A stretch of DNA of 64,000 nucleotides, taken from the NCBI RefSeq assembly GCF_002154695.1, contig NZ_MTAV01000019.1, forward strand, positions 1 to 64,000, in the 5' to 3' direction. How positions within the stretch are numbered: position 1 is the first letter of the stretch; every line of letters begins with the position of its first letter. Source of the DNA: Nostoc sp. T09. GTDB taxonomy: Bacteria; Cyanobacteriota; Cyanobacteriia; Cyanobacteriales; Nostocaceae. Shown piece after piece: positions 46,464 through 54,993 of this stretch. The notes beneath the pieces are model-generated. The model did not search any database. It saw only the letters and a program-made list of their open reading frames with translations, and was not told the DNA's origin. The position numbers and the translations under genes are program-made.

Positions 46464-46863
46464 AATTTTATTAAAAACGCTAACGATTTTGCGTTGTCTA
46501 GGTAGCTTAGGCTTAAGTAGTCAAAATTTATCTCACAAAAATTCTACATGGCTGTGAGTAGCTTAAGCTAGCTATGAGTATGCGATCGCACTTGTAAATC
46601 AAAGCTCTCAATCAATAAACAGTATTTGGGAGATTAAGTTGCTCTACTATTAAACTTGCTATTTTTTAAGCAACCCCATTTCTCTAAATAGCAGCTTCGA
46701 TGTCTTTAGATAACCTAGAGATACTTAATTTAGTTTCTATAGCAACAATTCGTATCTAAAAAATTGCTATGTGACTGTCAATATGGACATTAATTTGTCA
46801 ACGCGGACAAATAATTTTGCAATCGACACACCGACGACAAATAATTAGTCACTGTACATAAAA
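46464..46863. other. Intergenic region between the amylase gene and tRNA-Val
   Basis: About 400 bp with the amylase promoter at the left. A loose inverted pair (gtagcttaggcttaagtag / gtagcttaagcta) lies near 46500-46570. No gene seen. The tRNA is on the minus strand, so its 3' flank is here; no clear terminator is visible. Confidence 0.5.
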
Positions 46864-46937
<74 letters not shown>

Positions 46938-47034
46938 TTAACCCACGGTTAACAACCATAGCATATCTATTTATGATAAGCAAGTATTTCATTGATGCCT
47001 GATGCAAACAGGTGTAGCAGTGAACGGCTTGATG

Positions 47035-48531
47035 TTACTGTTGCAGCCTTTTTTGAGCAGATATCAGCAGTCTTTGCGCTTCTGCGTAGGCAGTTGTCCC
47101 AGCTTTGATAGTTCTTAACCGATTGATAACACCTTGGATTTTACCTTTTAGCTGCTGCGGATCGGTAGGAGAAGAAGCTATCAAACTTTGGATTTGCTCA
47201 TTAGCTTCTTGGAGCGATGCTTGTGCTTCATTTTCGTCTTTTCGTCGAGTCTCGATAATACCTAAATTAGTTTGATATTCTGCCAATAATTTTTGTGCTG
47301 CTACATAGCCTGGTTCTTCAACCCGAATCTTTTCTAGCTGATCAATAGACTTTTGCCATAATTTTTCAATTTGCTCCCACTTAACTACAGGGTGGGGTGG
47401 ATTTTGCGATGCTTTAGCAGCTGCTATGGCAAATTCCTTTGCTGCTTCGATATATGTACCGCTACGAGGATCGGCAACTGTTTTGAGTTTTACTTGATAA
47501 CCAGCTAGTAACCTTTGAGCTTCTAAATAACGAGGATTTTCTGTAGGGATTTGGTTGAGGCGCTTACTTGCCTGTTCCCATAGTTCAGATGCGGCTTTGG
47601 GTTGTATCGGTTGGATTTTTTCCGCTTCTAAATCAAATTCTTGAGCAGCAGCAATAAATGTGCCGATGCGTGCATTATCAATATCACGTTTGTAAGCTTT
47701 GAGTTTAGTTTTTGCAGTTTCTCCGGCAAATGTGGCTTCAGGAATTTGCTCTAATTGATCTATGGCTGCTTGCCAAGAAGCAATGGCTAGTTCTTTATCC
47801 TTAATACTGGTAGCTTTTTCGTATTCCTGGCGTGCTAACTTCAGCGCCATTTCTCCTTGAGCCAGGGGTGTAAAAGCATTCCTATCTTGGAAAGCGATCG
47901 CATCTATCCGCGCTACCCGCCGTCTAGCTGCTTCAAACTCATCTACGGTAAACTTCCAACTGCAACCAAAAAAATTACAGTAAGTCTGAGGATAATATCC
48001 TAAAAACCAAACTGGCAGATTATCCAGATTTTTTTGTGCTTCTTTAGCTCTCTGGGAACCTTGCTCAATATCATAAGGACTAGTAGCTTGATTAATTAAC
48101 TGGTCTGCTTGCTCAAGGTTTTTAATTGCCTCACGATAGTGATAATCCATATTTATATAGCTAGGCATTAGCAGGATTGGCACAGTTTTAGCAACAGGCC
48201 AGCGAATCATTGGGTAAGGCAAATTTATTAGCCACAGCATTCCTGCTGAACTTCCCAAAAGTATGGTTGCCCATTTTACAGTGGTAAAAATACCAGGCGA
48301 TTTATTAGCTTTTGCCGCTTGTTTGAGTACCTTCTCGCTAAATTGGGGATATATATCGACAACGCTATCGCGCATTTCATCAAACTTTGCTGGAGAACCT
48401 TTTTCCAAGCACAGTTGTTCTAATCGCTTAATTACTATTTCTTGCTCAATTTTGCTTACTTGATCGTTACCACTACATCTTTGAACTTCAGCACGCAAAA
48501 TTTGCAAGGCTTTTTTATTTAACCGATACAT
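47035..48531 (-). CDS. Membrane-anchored protein with tandem helical repeats, unknown function
   Basis: 498 residues. N-terminal 90 residues are cytosolic and helical; one membrane helix follows (about 85-105, TVKWATILLGSSAGMLWL). After that come repeated helical hairpins with the pattern of a Trp or Leu helix, then ...Tyr-xx-Ala-xxx-Leu-xx-Tyr (YLEAQRLLAGYQVKL, YVAAQKLLAEYQTNL, YAEAQRLLISAQKRL). Two cysteines lie in CNFFGCSW. This looks like a TPR-like scaffold on the membrane, probably periplasmic. ATG 48531 used; a GTG two codons earlier is possible. Confidence 0.75.
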   Translation of the reverse strand: MYRLNKKALQILRAEVQRCSGNDQVSKIEQEIVIKRLEQLCLEKGSPAKFDEMRDSVVDIYPQFSEKVLKQAAKANKSPGIFTTVKWATILLGSSAGMLWLINLPYPMIRWPVAKTVPILLMPSYINMDYHYREAIKNLEQADQLINQATSPYDIEQGSQRAKEAQKNLDNLPVWFLGYYPQTYCNFFGCSWKFTVDEFEAARRRVARIDAIAFQDRNAFTPLAQGEMALKLARQEYEKATSIKDKELAIASWQAAIDQLEQIPEATFAGETAKTKLKAYKRDIDNARIGTFIAAAQEFDLEAEKIQPIQPKAASELWEQASKRLNQIPTENPRYLEAQRLLAGYQVKLKTVADPRSGTYIEAAKEFAIAAAKASQNPPHPVVKWEQIEKLWQKSIDQLEKIRVEEPGYVAAQKLLAEYQTNLGIIETRRKDENEAQASLQEANEQIQSLIASSPTDPQQLKGKIQGVINRLRTIKAGTTAYAEAQRLLISAQKRLQQ

Positions 48532-48701
48532 AGACACAAGATGTAACTTATTATTCTAGTATTCCCGCCTAGCGCTAGAAAATTACTATATCCTTGAGTC
48601 TGAGTTTTGATCTTTTTGGCATATGACTCTAGATGGTTAAAAATAGTAATAACTATTGTTAATATCTATAAATTGATCTGATTTTTATCAAAATACCTAG
48701 A

Positions 48702-49490
48702 ATGTCAACTGCTCTAATTACAGGTGCCTCTAGTGGTATTGGTAAAGCCTTTGCCCAACAACTAGCTGCACGCAATACCAATCTTGTTTTAGTTGCGCGA
48801 TCGCAAGAAAAACTGCATCAATTAACTAAGAAATTACAAGAAAATTACAATATTCAAGTAGAAGTTATAGTTAAAGACCTGACAGAACCTAATGCTGCTC
48901 AAGCTGTCTTTGATGCTACCCAAGCGAAGGGATTAACGATTGACTTATTAATTAATAATGCTGGTTTTGGTGATTATGGTGATTTTGCTAGTTCTGACGG
49001 CGAAAAGCAAGTTAAGATAGTGCAATTAAATATTCTAGCTTTAGTAGATTTAACCCATAAATTTCTACCTTTGATGCGGCAACATCAATCGGGAAGCATT
49101 ATTAATGTATCTTCAATTACCGCATTTCAACCAATGCCATATCTTTCTGTTTATGCTGCCAGCAAAGCTTTTATTGTCAATTTTAGTCAGGCACTATGGG
49201 CAGAAAATCGTCCCTACGGTATTCGTGTTCTCGTTACTTGTCCAGGTCCTATAGAAACTAACTTTTTTGCTGAAGCTAATTTTCCTCCGACTTTGGCAGG
49301 AAGCACAGAGCAAATGTTTACTTGCGAAGAAGTTGTAGAAATGTCACTAAAAGCTTTGGAAAATTGGCAGCCAGCCGTTGTAATTGGTGATGTTAAAACT
49401 CAAATTAGAACTATATTAGCGAGGATAGTACCAAGAAAAATTCTGCTGAATATGTTAGCAAGAAGTTTTAAACTCTCAGATAAATCTTGA
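48702..49490 (+). CDS. Short-chain dehydrogenase/reductase
   Basis: 262 residues, classical SDR. The nucleotide-binding motif is TGASSGIGKAFAQQLAARN, the structural NNAG motif is LLINNAGFGDYGDF, the catalytic Ser is in NVSSITAF and the active-site Tyr-Lys is in YLSVYAASKAF. NADP preference is likely from the Arg after the second strand (VARSQEK). Substrate unknown. Divergent from the helical-repeat gene. Confidence 0.92.
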   Translation: MSTALITGASSGIGKAFAQQLAARNTNLVLVARSQEKLHQLTKKLQENYNIQVEVIVKDLTEPNAAQAVFDATQAKGLTIDLLINNAGFGDYGDFASSDGEKQVKIVQLNILALVDLTHKFLPLMRQHQSGSIINVSSITAFQPMPYLSVYAASKAFIVNFSQALWAENRPYGIRVLVTCPGPIETNFFAEANFPPTLAGSTEQMFTCEEVVEMSLKALENWQPAVVIGDVKTQIRTILARIVPRKILLNMLARSFKLSDKS

Positions 49491-49534
49491 CTTCATTGTG
49501 ATATTAAAACTTCTTATTGCTAACTTTTGAATTT

Positions 49535-50314
49535 TTACATGTACCTAGTTAATTGAACTCGGTAACGGTCTTTTTTAGTAACAGCAACTTCTCCAACTTC
49601 TAAGCGTCCCTTACCGCGAATAGCGATTAAGTCCCCTGTTTTCACTTGAGAACTCGCTTGAGAAACGTCCTTCCAATTAACCCGGACATCACCGGAGTCG
49701 ATTAAATCAACCATTTTGCTGCGAGACATCCCAAAACCAGCAGAGGCGATCGCATCCAACCGTAAGGAAGCTTCGACAGTAGTTAATTCTTTTTTCTTGG
49801 GTTCTCGAACCTTTAACTCGCTAAATTCAATTCGCTGGGTTTTTACCGGAACCGATCGCACCTGTTTGAGATTCATCTCTAAAAATTCTGTCAACTCTGG
49901 TGCGACAATTGCCTGTGCGCCTCGTTCACCCAGGACAATAATATCTCCTGTCTTTTCCCGGACGATTCCCGTCCCCAGCATTGCGCCTAAAAAGTCGCGG
50001 TGAGTGGCGGTATCAAACAAGAAATTACCAGCAATTTCTAATACAGCCAAGGCGACTTGGGATTGATCTAAAGGAATTTCCGCACGCGCGATCGCGAGTC
50101 TTTGGCGTTCTGCTTGGGGATATCCACCCCCAGCTACCAATTGCACCTCTGTTAACCGACTGAACACCCGTTGAATTTCTACTAATTCTGGGGGAGACAG
50201 AAAATCTGTCAAAACAACTTCCCAAGTTTTGATTGCTTGTTCTGCCTGATCGATTACACGAGCTACAGTATCTCGATTTTCAACACTTTTTAAAAGTTCT
50301 TCTCTGGGCAACAT
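49535..50314 (-). CDS. Photosystem II S4-domain protein
   Basis: 259 residues. The C-terminal S4 RNA-binding domain is seen in RLDAIASAGFGMSRSKMVDLIDSGDVRVNWK and the LIAIRGKGRLEVG end. The N-terminal half has GGYPQAERQRLAIARAEIP and FLGAMLGTGIVREKTGDI, which match the cyanobacterial and plant family known as the photosystem II S4 domain protein. Despite its name, its role in PSII is indirect; it may act in RNA binding or ribosome-linked assembly. ATG 50314. Confidence 0.88.
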   Translation of the reverse strand: MLPREELLKSVENRDTVARVIDQAEQAIKTWEVVLTDFLSPPELVEIQRVFSRLTEVQLVAGGGYPQAERQRLAIARAEIPLDQSQVALAVLEIAGNFLFDTATHRDFLGAMLGTGIVREKTGDIIVLGERGAQAIVAPELTEFLEMNLKQVRSVPVKTQRIEFSELKVREPKKKELTTVEASLRLDAIASAGFGMSRSKMVDLIDSGDVRVNWKDVSQASSQVKTGDLIAIRGKGRLEVGEVAVTKKDRYRVQLTRYM

Positions 50315-50369
50315 TCTTAAAAATTACGAGTTGTGAGTTTGAAGTCGGCAATCAAGCTCTATTGACTCA

Positions 50370-50927
50370 TTACTCATGACCACTGTTTGATTCTAGCGTC
50401 ATCTGCCATTTCAAAATTGGTGCAGTCGGATAATCAGGTGAATTAAAGGTTTCTAAATGCTGCATTCCTAGTTTTTCCAAAATCCGACACGAGGCCATAA
50501 TATCCTGCGGAGAATGGGCAATAATTCTCTTCAGTTCCGGCTGAGTAAAGGCAAAATTGACTAATGCTTGTACTGCTTCAAAGGCATATCCTTGGTTGCG
50601 GTACTTTGGTAACACTTCATAACCTAGTTCCACAGTTCCTTGTGCATCAGGTTTGCCACCAAATCCCAAATCACCAATCAGAGTACAATCGCTAGCATGA
50701 ATCATCAACGACACACCCCAGCCTAGATAAGATGGTTCCTCTATCAGCATTTGCGCATATCTAGGGAAAAAATCTAGGACTTGTCCAGCATACCAGTCAT
50801 CAGGAACAGTTACCCCTAAAAGCTTCTCCACTTGCGATTTATTTTGTGCAATCACCGCTTGTGTCACCTCCAAAGAACAGGGAAGTAACTCAAGGCGCGG
50901 TGTAGTAATGTGTAATATGTGATTCAT
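50370..50927 (-). CDS. GNAT-family N-acetyltransferase
   Basis: 185 residues. RimJ/RimL-type GNAT: TPRLELLPCSLEVTQAVI at the N-terminus, LIGDLGFGGKPDAQGTVELGYEV for strand 4, and the acetyl-CoA site in YRNQGYAFEAVQALVNFAF. The C-terminal CRILEKLGMQH is typical. The acceptor is probably an amino acid or small amine and is not predictable. ATG 50927. It lies 55 bp upstream of the S4-domain gene in the same direction. Confidence 0.9.
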   Translation of the reverse strand: MNHILHITTPRLELLPCSLEVTQAVIAQNKSQVEKLLGVTVPDDWYAGQVLDFFPRYAQMLIEEPSYLGWGVSLMIHASDCTLIGDLGFGGKPDAQGTVELGYEVLPKYRNQGYAFEAVQALVNFAFTQPELKRIIAHSPQDIMASCRILEKLGMQHLETFNSPDYPTAPILKWQMTLESNSGHE

Positions 50928-51020
50928 TCACTACTAAGCTTGCAGCTTTTAAAATTACATAATACTACACGCTGTAGTGCTTGCTTTATGTAAGCTTCTT
51001 CATTTTGAGTTTTGAGCTTT

Positions 51021-51527
51021 TTAGACGCTAGTTGTATCTGCGTAACCTTGGATATTTTCTGGCTCAAACTGACGTAAGATTCGAGTTGCTTGCCGAGTCA
51101 GAGTTTCAGAACCCTGAACTACTATGAGATATTTGCCTAGATCCAAACGATTGCGATAGGGTAAAGCATCACCACCACCCGCAATTAAACCGACTCCGCC
51201 ACCGACAAACACGCTACCCATAGCGCCACTTGCAGCACCCAATATTCCCCCGACAATGTGATTGCCAATTTCTCCGGCCCAAGCAAAGGTATCTAAACCA
51301 GTGATCAAGCTGAAGGTGAAACCAGCAAAAAAGCCGAATGGTACTAACCAGAATGACATGAGCCGTGCTTGCTTTTTGGCTTGCTCTTTGGGATCAATCA
51401 AGCCAAACTCATCCGCAGTCTTGTAACCCCTACCCAGGATAGTACTTTTAATGGACTCTTTTTCTAAAGCTAAGTAAGCAGCTTCAGCTTGGATACGGTC
51501 TGGTAATACGGCAACGAGGTAATTCAT
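51021..51527 (-). CDS. Glycine-rich membrane protein with general-stress-protein-like ends
   Basis: 168 residues from ATG 51527. The N-terminus VAVLPDRIQAEAAYLALEKE and the C-terminus KYLIVVQGSETLTRQATRILRQFEP form a small alpha/beta domain like the general stress protein 17M fold. Between them are two glycine- and alanine-rich hydrophobic segments (WLVPFGFFAGFTFSLITGL, VGGILGAASGAMGSVFVGGG). Probably inner-membrane. The longer in-frame start at 51590 is less likely because the conserved start LPDR follows this ATG. Function unknown. Confidence 0.75.
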   Translation of the reverse strand: MNYLVAVLPDRIQAEAAYLALEKESIKSTILGRGYKTADEFGLIDPKEQAKKQARLMSFWLVPFGFFAGFTFSLITGLDTFAWAGEIGNHIVGGILGAASGAMGSVFVGGGVGLIAGGGDALPYRNRLDLGKYLIVVQGSETLTRQATRILRQFEPENIQGYADTTSV

Positions 51528-51702
51528 TAATTTAACAAGAGTGATTTTAGAAAAATTTGCCTTAATTAACAGCGTACCAGTGCTGGTCAAATCAATCTTG
51601 TGCCTAAGTCAAAATCATCAGCGTTAAGAGTTAAATCAAAATTCAAAATTTATAATTTCGGATGCTGCTCCCTGTATAGTTGGCATCTCGTTAGATTAAA
51701 TA

Positions 51703-52080
51703 TTACTTGAGCGCATCCAACGGTTCACAAAAATTGTTCACGCCTTGTTTGAGAACATAGAGCAAAACGGGTACTGCCAAAATCTTTGGAAATGTCGGCA
51801 TTGTATAAAGGTACTCCATCATCCCTTGAACAGAGCCACTCTGTAAGTCGTCCCGAAATTGTTGCTCGCAAATAACAGCACGCCACTTTCTAGCCAAAGC
51901 ATCTAACCATTCTGAATTGGCTCTTTCTGGTTGCTGTCCCGCCCTAATGGCTAAACTCATCGCCGCATCTTCTAAATCTCCCTCGCAGTCCTCAATTAAA
52001 TCCAGCACTTCCATTGCTGTGGTGTTATCTGTAAATTGAGAGCGAAACTGTGCAATTTCTTGTGATGTCAGTGTAGTCAT
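51703..52080 (-). CDS. Conserved hypothetical protein
   Basis: 125 residues, acidic. The first 80 residues are helical, with EVLDLIEDCEGDLEDAAMSLAIRAGQ, and the last 25 are hydrophobic (PKILAVPVLLYVLKQG), possibly membrane-associated. Looks like a cyanobacteria-specific family; no name recognised. ATG 52080. Co-directional with the next genes but 175 bp upstream of the stress-like gene. Confidence 0.7.
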   Translation of the reverse strand: MTTLTSQEIAQFRSQFTDNTTAMEVLDLIEDCEGDLEDAAMSLAIRAGQQPERANSEWLDALARKWRAVICEQQFRDDLQSGSVQGMMEYLYTMPTFPKILAVPVLLYVLKQGVNNFCEPLDALK

Positions 52081-52260
52081 AAGTTTGTTATCAGCCGAGT
52101 AATTAAATACTCAGCTATGTTATTCCAATTTCGATTGATTATTCATCGTTCTCATCGCTGCACTTGAAATTGCATAGACTTGTCAAGCAATTTCAACCCC
52201 AAGCTGTCCAAAAATGACAAAGAATGAGTAGAGGTAGGCTATAAGACTCTTAGCCCACAC

Positions 52261-52306
52261 AGGTAGGCTTTGTAACTTTAGCTTCTGGCTGGAAGCCTGA
52301 GGGCGG
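52261..52306. repeat. Diverged copy of the palindromic repeat found inside the WD40 gene
   Basis: aggtaggctttgtaacttta then gcttctggctggaagcctga matches, in order, the reverse complement of the element at 13183-13232 (aggcaggctttgtttatgta then gccccaggcttctagcctgc). This intergenic copy indicates that the coding copy is an inserted element. Confidence 0.6.
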
Positions 52307-52596
52307 TTCACTAAATTGACGAAGTTTTGGATAAATTAGCGTATATTTTGACTAATTTAAAAGTTTTTTTTCGGAAAATATACTTACAAATATCGAATTT
52401 TTCGCTTTTAAAAGCGAAACGTCAGCAATAAAAACTACCACCTATTGACTAGGCACAATACCAGCACTAGGACATCACGGCGGAAATAAAAATAGCATGA
52501 AAAACAGTGTAAAAGCCTAGAATACAATTCTGTTAACTTTTGACTTCCGCGTTCGTCTTCAGGCGTTGTCGCAGGCTAGGGGTAGTAGTTTTTTCA

Positions 52597-52652
52597 GAGT
52601 CAATAGTCATTAGTATTCAAACTAAGGACAAATGACTAACGACTAATGACTC
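52597..52652. repeat. Imperfect inverted repeat at the TolC 3' end
   Basis: gagtcaatagtcattagt (52597-52614) resembles the reverse complement of the right arm aatgactaacgactaatgac (52631-52650). It directly abuts the tolC-like stop at 52653 and can form a hairpin in its transcript. It is of the GTCATTAGTC type common in this group. Confidence 0.6.
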
Positions 52653-54890
52653 TTAACGGAATGCTCTTGAGGTAACAAAGCGTTGTAACTGAGACAAAGC
52701 GCGGTTGTAATCCAAAATAGCGCGAATGCGATTACCTTCGGCTCTTGTCAAATCATTTTCAGAGTTAATCACATCAGTTTGAGTACCTACACCAGCTTGA
52801 AAACGCAAACGTGCTAAACGCAAAGCTTCTCTAGCTTGTTCTAGAGCCGTATTAGCGGTTTGAACATTTTGCAAATTAGATTGCTGAGTGGAATAGGCCT
52901 GCTCTACCTGAAACCGGATTTGGTTGCGGAGATCGGCAAATTGAGTTTCTGCGATCGCAATATTAGCTCTTGCTTGAGCTGCCCTTGCTCTTGCTGCTCC
53001 CCCATCAAACAAATTCAGGGTTGCCCTCACCCCAACCGAATAACCATCGGTAACGCTGATATCATCATTAAACTGATCAAACAGATTGTAGGCTGCAACC
53101 AAACTTACCTGTGGACCCAGCCCCGCCAAAGCTTGTCGGCGTTGTTGCTCGTTGATGTTACGTTGTGCCAACTGTTGTTGCAGATCTGGACGGTTTTGGA
53201 AAGCTAGTACAATACTTTGCTCTAATGACTGGTTCCAAAGACCGGCTAATCTGACTGGGTCTGCCGCACTAATATTCACCGACTGTGACAAACTTAAACG
53301 AGCCGCTAACTGACGGCGGGCAATTTGCTGCTGGGAAGTAGCATTAGTTAAATCTTGTTGCGAATTTGCTAAATTCACCTGAGAACGCAAGACATCGAAC
53401 CTAGTTCCCACCCCAGCGCGCTCTAAAGCTTCTGCATCCCGCAAACTAGCCAGGGCATTTTGTACAGCTGACTGGGCAATACGTACTTCTTCATCACGTT
53501 GTTGCAGATTGTAGTAGTCAGTAGAGACATTCAGCCGAATTTCCTCAAACTGATTCTCTAGAGCTAATTCACTAAAACGTACCTGTTCCTCCGCCGCCCT
53601 AATGTTAGCTTGCCGTCTACCAGAAGTGTAGATGTCATATGAAAGTTGTGCTTGACCATTAAAATTTGTAGTGCTAGGGGCAGGGTCAACTGGTTGACGG
53701 AATGCAGGCGGTAGCGCAGCTTCTTGCTGCTCGGCAATTTTCACCTGATAGGTATCTGAAACAGTACGCTGACGAGTCACATCACCACTAATACCAACGT
53801 TAGGAAATAGAGCAGCTTGTGCCTCACGAAGAGCTGCTTGACTACGCTCTAGCTCCAATTGGGTTACCTGTAGTTGCCGATTGCTGCGTCTTGCTAACTC
53901 CAACGCCTGTGCTAAAGTAATTGGCTGATTTCCTTGAACCGTTACTTCCTCTGGCTTTGTAGGATATTGCAGGGGGTTTGGGTTGGGAATCAAATTCTCG
54001 GGAACCTGTACAGCACCAGCAGGTGTGGGAGTCACTGTTCCCGGTACTGTTGGAATCGGCACAGCACCAGCAGGTACGGGAGTTGCTGTTCCCGGTACTG
54101 TTGGAATTGGCACAGCACCAGCAGGCGCGGGAGTCACTGTTCTCGGCGTAGTAAGAGTATTACCCTGAGCCACCAAATCCTTAGCAGTCATTCTCTGCGC
54201 ACAAGTTCCATTCAGCAGTAAAGAAGCTGAGGAAGCAGTTTTGTTTGTTCCCTCTTGCTGTGCACAGCTGGGTATTTCTAACAGCTTTGCCGACCTTGCA
54301 TTGATGATTGCAGATGGTAAAACTGCCTGCAATTGAGTATTAGGATTTTTCTTTTGAGTTTTGGGTTGCTGTGAAGAAGATAACAGCAAATTGTTTTGCT
54401 GGACAGAAACAGGTTTTGAGTTAAAAGAAGGAACGATTATATTGTCTAATTTCTGCCCAGAAGTTGCTGAGTTATTCTGTTTTTGCTCTTTGTCAGCAGA
54501 ACTGTTCAACTCTGGCTGCTGGGCAGGATGAAAGGTAGGTGACAAACTATGAAATCTACCTTGATTTTCCCTAAGTAGTTGTGCTTTTATCGAACTAGTA
54601 TTTCCTGCTTTTAGCATTAAGATACTGTGATGACTTAAAGGTTTAGCATTCAGTGACATCCAATTACTAGAAGGTACTAAAGTTGGAAACCTACGGTCTG
54701 CTAGATAGGGCATTTGCGTATTAGTGACATCCGCAACCAAGGTTCGACCATAATTAGAAGTCAAGACACTAGGAGAAGACGCCAGTTGTACCCTACTTAC
54801 TTTCACAGTACCAGCCCAAGCGGGCTGGGTTGTTAATACTGCTGCTGTCACACCAGGCAAGAAACTATGAAATAATTGCTGTCCTTTCAC
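52653..54890 (-). CDS. TolC-family outer-membrane efflux protein with long N-terminal extension
   Basis: 745 residues. The OEP domains occupy about residues 320-740: ITLAQALELARRSNRQLQVTQ, LSYDIYTSGRRQANIRAAEE, and the second half SVGVRATLNLFDGGAARARAAQ with the last helix FQAGVGTQTDVINSENDLT. TolC trimers form the outer-membrane duct for export of proteins, lipids or drugs; in Anabaena the homologue HgdD is needed for heterocyst glycolipids. The first 300 residues are an unusual low-complexity linker with 17-residue tandem repeats (APAGAVPIPTVPGT). A signal-like segment is at the N-terminus (LPGVTAAVLTTQPAWA). Start GTG 54890 follows GAGGGG. Confidence 0.88.
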   Translation of the reverse strand: MKGQQLFHSFLPGVTAAVLTTQPAWAGTVKVSRVQLASSPSVLTSNYGRTLVADVTNTQMPYLADRRFPTLVPSSNWMSLNAKPLSHHSILMLKAGNTSSIKAQLLRENQGRFHSLSPTFHPAQQPELNSSADKEQKQNNSATSGQKLDNIIVPSFNSKPVSVQQNNLLLSSSQQPKTQKKNPNTQLQAVLPSAIINARSAKLLEIPSCAQQEGTNKTASSASLLLNGTCAQRMTAKDLVAQGNTLTTPRTVTPAPAGAVPIPTVPGTATPVPAGAVPIPTVPGTVTPTPAGAVQVPENLIPNPNPLQYPTKPEEVTVQGNQPITLAQALELARRSNRQLQVTQLELERSQAALREAQAALFPNVGISGDVTRQRTVSDTYQVKIAEQQEAALPPAFRQPVDPAPSTTNFNGQAQLSYDIYTSGRRQANIRAAEEQVRFSELALENQFEEIRLNVSTDYYNLQQRDEEVRIAQSAVQNALASLRDAEALERAGVGTRFDVLRSQVNLANSQQDLTNATSQQQIARRQLAARLSLSQSVNISAADPVRLAGLWNQSLEQSIVLAFQNRPDLQQQLAQRNINEQQRRQALAGLGPQVSLVAAYNLFDQFNDDISVTDGYSVGVRATLNLFDGGAARARAAQARANIAIAETQFADLRNQIRFQVEQAYSTQQSNLQNVQTANTALEQAREALRLARLRFQAGVGTQTDVINSENDLTRAEGNRIRAILDYNRALSQLQRFVTSRAFR
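54010..54147 (-). repeat. 51-bp tandem repeat within the TolC-like gene
   Basis: Two complete 51-bp units (54010-54060, 54061-54111) and a partial third start acagcaccagcaggt. Each encodes 17 residues of a Pro/Ala/Gly/Val linker. The units differ at only a few bases, which fits recent expansion; the length is a multiple of three, so the frame holds. Confidence 0.85.
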
Positions 54891-54993
54891 CGCATCCCCT
54901 CACACAAAATCACTCTAGCGGCAGAAAACTTTTCTTCACCACAGAATATAGCACGACACTAAATTAAGAAGAGAATATAGTACGATACCAAAT

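Larger units (their letters stand above)
52081..52652. other. Intergenic region with two dispersed repeats
   Basis: About 570 bp. It carries the aggtaggctttg... element (52261-52306) and an imperfect inverted repeat next to the TolC stop (52597-52652). No coding frame. Confidence 0.55.
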
